From Pilosibacter fragilis (GTDB taxonomy: Bacteria > Bacillota > Clostridia > Lachnospirales > Lachnospiraceae): DNA of 64,000 nt. Shown here in pieces: positions 59,144-64,000 of this stretch. Position 1 is the stretch's first letter, and every line of letters begins with the position of its first letter. The notes beneath the pieces are model-generated. The model was not told the origin of the DNA. It saw only the letters and a program-made list of their open reading frames with translations, and searched no databases. The stretch is from NCBI RefSeq assembly GCF_032490495.1, contig NZ_JAVYJB010000006.1:194781-258780 (forward strand), in the 5' to 3' direction. The position numbers were made by a program, and so were the translations under genes.

Positions 59144-61654
59144 ATGGATGATATTTTATTTGGGAACAATAATCAGGCAACAATCAATCGTCTTGCCAAA
59201 AGAAGCTACCGCGCTAATAAGCAGAGAAATGTTTTCGTTACCATCGCATTATTCTTGACCGCCTTTATGATTACATCTGTATTTAGTTTGGGGTGCAGTT
59301 ATTTTGAAACCTATCAAATGCAGCAAATTCGTGCGATGGGCACGACTGCGGATGTGGCAATTACAAGCCTCTCAGAAGAACAATATGAAGAATTGAGCCG
59401 ATCCAGCTTGGTATCCGTAGTTGGTGTCAGTCAGAGATTGGGCAGCATTGATACATCTGGAATGGACGATGCCCTGCTGAGTATTACCTGGATAGACGAA
59501 ACAGAATGGCAAGAACACCGTGTACCAACAATTTCGGATATACACGGAGATTATCCGCAAGCAAAAAATGAAATTATGCTCCCTACATGGGCTTTGCGTG
59601 CAATGGGGATTGATGATCCACAGATAGGGATGAATATTTCCCTTTCCTATCAACTCGGAACAGATTATCAATATATCTCCGATGAATTTGTTTTGTCGGG
59701 CTATTACACAGATTATTCGGCTTCACGTGCAGGCAACCGTGGTGCCGCTTATGTTTCGGAGCTTTTTGCAACACAAACAGGGCTTCCCTTTGATAGTGTG
59801 TCTACCGCAATGATTTCTTTTTCTGATGACAGTAATGCCCTGCGATCCTGTGAAAAACTAAAACGGAAGATTTCGTTTACAGAAAGTCAGTCCTTTGAAA
59901 TTGTACCTATTGCTCAGAGCAATTCCACCACCATTGTTCTTCCACTGGCTGCTATTATCGTCTTTATCATTATCAGCGGCTATTTGCTGATTTATAACAT
60001 TCTGTATATCTCAATTTCAAGAGATACACAATTCTATGGACAGCTTAAAACGATAGGCACGACAAAAAGACAAATCAAGCGGATCGTGCGTTCTCAAATA
60101 TTCAGAACGGCGGTGATCGGTATTCCCAGCGGCCTGATTGTCGGTGGTATTGTTTCGCTTGGACTTGTTCCGTTTGCCATGAATATGATGTACTCAAGCG
60201 ATACAGACCTTGGGGAGATAGTGTCCTTTTCCCCCATTATTTTTGCGGGTGCCGCAATCTTCACATTTTTTACTGCAATCATCGGCAGCATGAAACCAGC
60301 GAAAATAGCTGCAAGTATTTCTCCTGTTGCGGCTTCACGCTATACGGAGGCAAATACAAGGAGTTACCGAGATCATAAGAGCCATAGAACAAAATTATCT
60401 CGGATGGCACGAGATAATATTTTTAGAAACCCTAAAAGCGCTTTCCTTACTTTTGCGTCCTTATTTTTAGGCTTAATATTGTTTTTGGTTTCTGCTGGTC
60501 TACTATCAAGCCTAAGTCCCGACAATTTTGTAAATCAATGGGGAGAAAGTGATTTCGCATTGACTTACAGCATTTCCGAAGAAGGAAACCTGCTCTCTGA
60601 TGAAATGTTGCAGCAAATTGAAACAATGCAGGGAATTGAAAATCTGCGCGTCACTTATTCTGCTTCACCGTGGCCCACTATGGATGTCATTTACGACGAA
60701 AATGTATTCGGGAAATATATTGATTCCTTGGATGGCATATCAGGTCTTGATTTTTCAAATGCGGAAACACGAAAAAACTATACAGATAATTTTTGGAGCG
60801 GCGTTTACGGAATAGATTCCAGATATATCGAAGAACTTAATAAAACGCTTGATAAGCCTATTGACTTAACCGCCTTTGAAAAGGGAGAGTTGGTGGTTTT
60901 GTCCGCTATGACGGATGATGAGGGAAACCTATTGATTCAGCCAGGGCAAGCAATCACCGTTGTCGGTGAGTCCGGGGAACAGGTCTTTACAGTGGCAACT
61001 GGCTTTCTGGACGCTGATTTTCAGAATGGTCGAGGAAATGAGAGAGGTACTGCCCCTGATTTGTATATCAGTGAGCAGGCAATAGAGAAGTTGTCTGGAG
61101 AAACCAAAATCTTTCGGATTGCTTTTGATACGATTGATAGCAGTTATGACAAAGGGATTATGGAGCAGCTTCAATCCATTACTGCTTCGTCACCGGGCAT
61201 TACGATTCTGTCACGATATGAAAAGCAGCAAGAAATGGCCGGATATTTGCTGACCTCAAGGATTATAGCCGCAGGGTTGTCCGCTGTATTTTTGCTGATA
61301 GGAATTATGAATTTCATTAACACAATGGTTGTTAGTGTAAATACTCGGAAACATGAATTTGCAACACTTGAAAGTATAGGAATGACGAAAAAGCAAATTA
61401 GAAATGTATTGCTTTGGGAAGGCGGGTATTATTGGAGTATTTCTTTCCTACTGCTTGCCACACTGGGAACAGCGATATATATTCCAATATACTCAGCCTT
61501 TAGAAGAATGGTTCCTTATGCAGCTTTTCACTATCCTGTAATTTCTCTGTTGGTTGTCGCAGCTATTGTTTTGCTGGTCTGCTTGGCAACCCCCGTCATA
61601 ACTTTCATGCAAAATGTTAAGCAAAGCGTTGTAGAGAGACTGCGGCAGAATTAA
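59144..61654 (+). CDS. FtsX-type ABC permease, probable peptide-resistance exporter
   Basis: Protein of 836 residues with two FtsX modules. TM1 near 27-48, a large outer domain (about 50-265), three TMs to about 385; a second TM and outer domain (about 455-690), then three TMs to the end. In firmicutes such MacB-like permeases with an adjacent kinase remove or detoxify bacitracin, lantibiotics or similar peptides. The drug cannot be read from sequence. ATG at 59144 has GGGGGTG upstream; GTG 59135 is also in frame. Confidence 0.85.
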   Translation: MDDILFGNNNQATINRLAKRSYRANKQRNVFVTIALFLTAFMITSVFSLGCSYFETYQMQQIRAMGTTADVAITSLSEEQYEELSRSSLVSVVGVSQRLGSIDTSGMDDALLSITWIDETEWQEHRVPTISDIHGDYPQAKNEIMLPTWALRAMGIDDPQIGMNISLSYQLGTDYQYISDEFVLSGYYTDYSASRAGNRGAAYVSELFATQTGLPFDSVSTAMISFSDDSNALRSCEKLKRKISFTESQSFEIVPIAQSNSTTIVLPLAAIIVFIIISGYLLIYNILYISISRDTQFYGQLKTIGTTKRQIKRIVRSQIFRTAVIGIPSGLIVGGIVSLGLVPFAMNMMYSSDTDLGEIVSFSPIIFAGAAIFTFFTAIIGSMKPAKIAASISPVAASRYTEANTRSYRDHKSHRTKLSRMARDNIFRNPKSAFLTFASLFLGLILFLVSAGLLSSLSPDNFVNQWGESDFALTYSISEEGNLLSDEMLQQIETMQGIENLRVTYSASPWPTMDVIYDENVFGKYIDSLDGISGLDFSNAETRKNYTDNFWSGVYGIDSRYIEELNKTLDKPIDLTAFEKGELVVLSAMTDDEGNLLIQPGQAITVVGESGEQVFTVATGFLDADFQNGRGNERGTAPDLYISEQAIEKLSGETKIFRIAFDTIDSSYDKGIMEQLQSITASSPGITILSRYEKQQEMAGYLLTSRIIAAGLSAVFLLIGIMNFINTMVVSVNTRKHEFATLESIGMTKKQIRNVLLWEGGYYWSISFLLLATLGTAIYIPIYSAFRRMVPYAAFHYPVISLLVVAAIVLLVCLATPVITFMQNVKQSVVERLRQN

Positions 61655-61666
61655 ATATTTGCGATG

Positions 61667-61696
61667 AAAACCGGGAGATTATTCTCCCGGTTTTTC
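61667..61696 (+). terminator. Terminator of the ABC operon
   Basis: AAAACCGGGAGA (61667-61678) and its exact complement (61683-61694) with T residues after it. Confidence 0.88.
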
Positions 61697-61753
61697 AAAT
61701 CTCACAGGTTCGTGAGATTTCAGCCCATTATTCTGTCGAAACAGCGTGTGTCA

Positions 61754-61785
61754 GTGACATTTCTGTGAGGATTGCTTGTTAAGAT
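61754..61785 (+). promoter_or_regulatory. Third response-regulator box and promoter
   Basis: GTGA (61754-61757) and GTGA (61765-61768), then 11 nt to TAAGAT (61780-61785). Its box CATTTCTGTGAGG matches the ABC-operon box almost exactly. Confidence 0.7.
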
Positions 61786-61791
61786 AAGCGC

Positions 61792-61905
61792 AAAAGGAAC
61801 AAGCTGCCGCACGACGGCAAAAGAAAAAAAGCCGTCGTACAGCAGCCTATCAACACGCCCATTTGAAACGGCGGCTTTGATTTTCAGAGCCGCCGTTTCT
61901 TTGCG
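61792..61905 (+). ncRNA. Candidate regulated small RNA with two hairpins
   Basis: Starting about 7 nt after the promoter at 61754-61785. Hairpin 1: GCTGC..ACGACGGC (61804-61818) with GCCGTCGT..GCAGC (61831-61846). Hairpin 2: GAAACGGCGGCT (61865-61876), 11-nt loop, exact complement (61888-61899), then TTTGCG, a possible terminator. No convincing reading frame starts after the promoter (a 74-codon frame from 61772 begins before the predicted transcript start), so a noncoding product controlled by the two-component system is plausible. Confidence 0.5.
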
Positions 61906-62140
61906 TCTACACAAACCAATGACGACTTGTAGGGACACGGTAGCCGATGGGAGGTTATTTTGCCGTGTTCATTTTATTATTTCATTGTTCGCGTGATCTG
62001 CACCAGCTAAAAAAAGCGTAGCCCCTCCGTCGGAGCAGTCCGGTTTTGAACATGAAATTAAACAGTACATAACCGATAATACTTTTTCGTGCGCTTGTGC
62101 GGCCTTGTGTCGCACAGGCGCATTTTGCTTTCCAGACTTC

Positions 62141-62155
62141 GAGACAAAGTGTCCC
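62141..62155. repeat. ICE palindrome copy 18
   Basis: GAGACAAAGTGTCCC flanked by CTTC and GAGG, upstream of the sigma-like gene. Confidence 0.88.
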
Positions 62156-62234
62156 GAGGTGCGGTGCCGTTCTCCGCCGTTACTCCATTTCGTTTCCGAC
62201 CAACCCCGAACAAACTGAAATGGAGGATTTTACG

Positions 62235-62645
62235 ATGACTACTATCAATTTGAAAGATTTTTATTATTGGTACACGCAGGATCAGCTTATCGAAGTTTCT
62301 GACGAGGTGGCCGAGGTATTCAAGGCCGATGCCCGCTATGAAATGGCCTACCAGCGGCGGCTCTCCCGGCACAAGGCGCAGTATTCTCTGGACTGCGATG
62401 ACGGGATTGAATATTCCGCTTGCCTGCATGAGCCGACCCCGCAGGAGCTCCTTGAACGGATGGAAACCTTTCTTCGTCTGTGGAACGCTCTCAATTCTCT
62501 GCCGGAGATCCAGGGCCGCAGAATTGACGCACATATCATTCTTGGCAAGTCGATTAAGGAAATTGCCGAGGCCGAGGGCGTACATGAGGAGTCTATTCGC
62601 CAGTCGATCAAGCGTGGCCTTGAACGCATGAAAAAAACTTTTTGA
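62235..62645 (+). CDS. Small sigma-70-like protein of the ICE (Tn916 orf7-like)
   Basis: Protein of 136 residues. TTINLKDFYYWYTQDQLIEV at the start, and LLERMETFLRLWNALNSLPE, IQGRRIDAHIILGKSIKEIA, EAEGVHEESIRQSIKRGLER forming a sigma region-4-type helix-turn-helix. It resembles the sigma-like regulators near the recombination end of Tn916/Tn1549 elements. TGGAGGATTTTACG precedes the ATG. It probably controls excision and transfer genes. Confidence 0.85.
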   Translation: MTTINLKDFYYWYTQDQLIEVSDEVAEVFKADARYEMAYQRRLSRHKAQYSLDCDDGIEYSACLHEPTPQELLERMETFLRLWNALNSLPEIQGRRIDAHIILGKSIKEIAEAEGVHEESIRQSIKRGLERMKKTF

Positions 62646-62689
62646 TTTTTTCTTCTTAACCCACTTGGAATTGATGAAAAAATGTCTCG

Positions 62690-62968
62690 GTTTATGAGAG
62701 GAGGTTTTCTTCCTAACGCGAGGGAATAACGGCAACCCTGAGTAAGTACGTGGAGCCAGACGGTGGGTGCGCGGTGACATTTCCCAAAAGAGATTGAGCG
62801 AACAACACCAACACTGTAAATGGGCCCGGCCATCCCAAGGCCATGATCCGGCGCTGAACAGGTTGGCTGCCTGTTCCTCCGGGCTTGTCGCTTTACTTGC
62901 GTTGAGAGCGCCGCACAGAAAATAACGATTGTCTTTGGACAGGCCAAGTAAATATGTGCGGCGCTCTC
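62690..62968 (+). promoter_or_regulatory. Structured region with alternative hairpins
   Basis: No gene in about 470 bp. GAACAGG (62856-62862) pairs with CCTGTTC (62870-62876). A 14-bp stem GAGAGCGCCGCACA (62904-62917) pairs with 62955-62968. TTTACTTG (62892-62899) can instead pair with CAAGTAAA (62945-62952) inside that loop, so two folds exclude each other, as in an attenuator. Confidence 0.5.
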
Positions 62969-62995
62969 TAATATTCAAAAACTATAATAAACCTC

Positions 62996-63010
62996 GAGAC
63001 AAAGTGTCCC
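62996..63010. repeat. ICE palindrome copy 19
   Basis: GAGACAAAGTGTCCC flanked by CCTC and AAGG, upstream of the DUF6870 gene. Confidence 0.88.
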
Positions 63011-63114
63011 AAGGTGGAGTAAGGCAACAGGCCAGCATCCCGGTGGTGCTGGCCTGTTGCGTTTCCCCACCAAACAGCGGGAGGCGTTCTATCAATCTGC
63101 GAAGGAGGTTTACC

Positions 63115-63369
63115 GTGAAATTAACTACACAGGAACTTGAACAAATGAGAAGCGTTGACATTGGCGCGGTGGCTGCCGAGTCCCTGCCTGATGTGAGCGG
63201 TATGACCTTTGACAATGCGCTTTCCCGAAAGGAGCGCATCTCTCGATTTTTGCAGACTGTCAAAAATCCATACTGCTTTTGCATCGGTGGTGTTGGCGTG
63301 AAAATTGAATTTGCTGAAAGCGGGCCATCTGAATATTACGGGTACTTTTACACCACTTGTCCGGATTGA
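63115..63369 (+). CDS. DUF6870-type protein, C-terminus replaced by IS21 insertion
   Basis: GTG start at 63115 after GAAGGAGGTTTACC. KLTTQELEQMRSVDIGAVAA, then ALSRKERISRFLQTVKNPYC, resemble DUF6870 proteins found near the ends of Clostridia ICEs. After VKIEFAESG the sequence leads into the IS21 end at about 63358, and the last codons (CPD, stop) belong to the insertion. The protein has probably lost a short C-terminal part. Function unknown. Confidence 0.7.
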   Translation: MKLTTQELEQMRSVDIGAVAAESLPDVSGMTFDNALSRKERISRFLQTVKNPYCFCIGGVGVKIEFAESGPSEYYGYFYTTCPD

Positions 63370-63764
63370 GGAAACCATTGTTCCGGATTGATGGAAACCG
63401 CTCTTCCGGTCATTAGGGAACCACTCTTATAATGGATGTAAGCATCGAATTTGATGCTAATTCATTATGAGGGAGGTCTTCATATGACCAAATATCGTGA
63501 AATCCTAAGGCTGACAGCCTTGGGTCTGTCTCTTCGTGACATTGAGAAAAGTCTCAAGGTTTCAAGAAAGACAGTTGTAAAGGTCCAGAAACGTGCAGAT
63601 GAATTATCTCTGAGCTGGCCACTGGACGAATCACTCACTGATGCTGAGTTGGAGCAGCGGATGTTTCCAAAAGATTTGTCTCCGAAATCCACCAAGCGGA
63701 TGCCTGACTTCGACTACATCCGTAAGGAATTGCTCAAAAATGGTGTCAACAAGAAGCTCCTTTG
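63358..63764 (+). mobile_element. IS21-type element, left part only
   Basis: The left end has the multiple terminal repeats of IS21 elements: TGTCCGGATTGAGGAAACC, then TTCCGGATTGATGGAAACC, then TTCCGGTCATTAGGGAACC (63358-63422). istA follows and is broken at 63764 by an IS66-type element; istB is absent. Confidence 0.82.
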
Positions 63765-63768
63765 GTAA
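63484..63768 (+). pseudogene. istA: istA transposase, N-terminal fragment
   Basis: 94 codons remain of a protein of about 500. MTKYREILRLTALGLSLRDI and EKSLKVSRKTVVKVQKRADE are the helix-turn-helix of IstA; DFDYIRKELLKNGVNKKLLW is the last part. The stop codon TAA is formed by the IS66 end (GTAAAGG) joined to TGG. GGGAGG lies before the ATG. The catalytic DDE domain is missing, so it is inactive. Confidence 0.85.
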
Positions 63769-64000
63769 AGGTCAAATCCTTCGCCCCACGCCAAATACAG
63801 CGCCGCTCATTTGCGGCGCTTGCTATAACACTCAGCCGGAAGATCTTTTGACCATGGCATAAGACTCTCTAACTCTTTTTCATCGACACTTCCGTCGATA
63901 CGGATGATCTCAAGCAGTTCGGTTAATAGATGCTTTACGTAGTAGTAAACATTCAGACCATTTGCCCGGGCTGTTTCGGTAATGCTGTAGATCATTGCAC
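63765..64000 (-). mobile_element. IS66-type element, one end, continues outside window
   Basis: It begins GTAAAGG at 63765, the usual GTAA terminus of IS66 elements, inside istA. A stem AGCGCCGC/GCGGCGCT (63792-63813) overlaps the end of its transposase gene. Confidence 0.78.
63807..64000 (-). CDS. IS66 family transposase, C-terminal part, cut by window edge
   Basis: Minus-strand frame open to the edge: MIYSITETARANGLNVYYYV, KHLLTELLEIIRIDGSVDEK, LMPWSKDLPAECYSKRRK and stop. These are the C-terminal IS66 signature (YSI-ETA-ANGL, YV-LLTEL, LMPW). The DDE core would lie beyond 64 kb. Confidence 0.88.
   Translation of the reverse strand, partial: AMIYSITETARANGLNVYYYVKHLLTELLEIIRIDGSVDEKELESLMPWSKDLPAECYSKRRK

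Larger units (their letters stand above)
24384..64000 (+). mobile_element. Tn1549/CTn-type integrative conjugative element, right end outside window
   Basis: The gene order ParB-like, ArdA, PcfB, VirD4, Maff2, VirB6, SpoVG-like, methyltransferases, PrgI, VirB4, NlpC/P60, DUF4315, DUF4366, Cys-rich VLP, MobC, relaxase and small sigma-like protein is that of Tn1549/CTn-like ICEs of Clostridia. It includes a nested mobilizable element (29879-43046) and a resistance-type cargo operon (56.5-61.7 kb). The left end is placed only roughly, between the IS3 remnant and the ParB gene. No integrase or excisionase is visible, so they should lie to the right of 64 kb unless lost. Confidence 0.85.

Noticed and set aside
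56610..61654. Vancomycin-type VanRS cluster
   Set aside because: No vanH/A/X-like ligase or peptidase genes; the kinase has the short two-TM sensor and the partner is an FtsX-type ABC transporter.

Overview
The window looks like chromosome of a gut-type Clostridia, most likely Lachnospiraceae. The evidence is strong AGGAGG ribosome sites, TPP riboswitches ahead of thiamine-salvage genes, a sigma/PrsW envelope-signalling locus, and a Tn1549/CTn-type conjugative element. No rRNA, tRNA or CRISPR array was seen, so the species is inferred only from gene content.

Bases 1-23.5 kb are ordinary chromosome. Most genes there are on the minus strand: an AAA-ATPase-like protein (cut by the window edge), Ogt, an MFS exporter, a salvage-only thiamine operon (TPP riboswitch - thiE - thiD - tenA - thiZ - thiX - thiY), a sigma factor with a small membrane partner and a PrsW-type protease, a large surface protein, a second TPP-riboswitch operon (thiW-thiM), DNA polymerase IV and a MATE pump. 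One plus-strand operon encodes a PhnD/PhnC/PhnE-type ABC transporter. Its promoter drives a roughly 400-nt leader that contains half of a TPP-aptamer signature, an altered 3' half and an intrinsic terminator.

Bases 23.2-24.4 kb are a scar zone: a Ppx/GppA remnant, an AT-rich orphan gene and an IS3-type transposase tail. From about 24.4 kb to beyond the right edge lies an integrative conjugative element (ICE). It carries a ParB-like protein, ArdA, PcfB, VirD4, Maff2, VirB6, a SpoVG-like protein, two DNA methyltransferases, PrgI, VirB4, an NlpC/P60 hydrolase, several mobile-element DUF proteins, MobC, a relaxase and a probable oriT. Its cargo is a two-component system with an FtsX-type ABC transporter (56.5-61.7 kb). 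The ICE integrase is not in the window.

A second element of about 13.2 kb (29879-43046) is nested inside the ICE and has split the maff2 gene. It is an integrative mobilizable element of the Tn4451 kind, with TnpW, a large serine recombinase, a MobA/MobL relaxase, an RSF1010-like oriT, a primase and a VapE-type ATPase. Its cargo is LemA-DUF3137-DUF1266 plus two unknown membrane-anchored proteins. At the far right an IS21-type element has truncated a DUF6870 gene and has itself been cut by an IS66-type element.

The most unusual feature is a palindrome with core GGGACA-N3-TGTCCC, present about 19 times between 24.9 and 63.0 kb in both nested elements and not seen in the flanking chromosome. 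It lies between genes, inside a few reading frames, and at the edges of cassette-like gene blocks. Other leads are three conjugation genes whose frames and ribosome sites call for non-AUG starts (CTG, ATC, ACG); three promoters with identical GTGA-N7-GTGA-N11-(-10) architecture, one of which drives a candidate small RNA; and the variant TPP-like leader.
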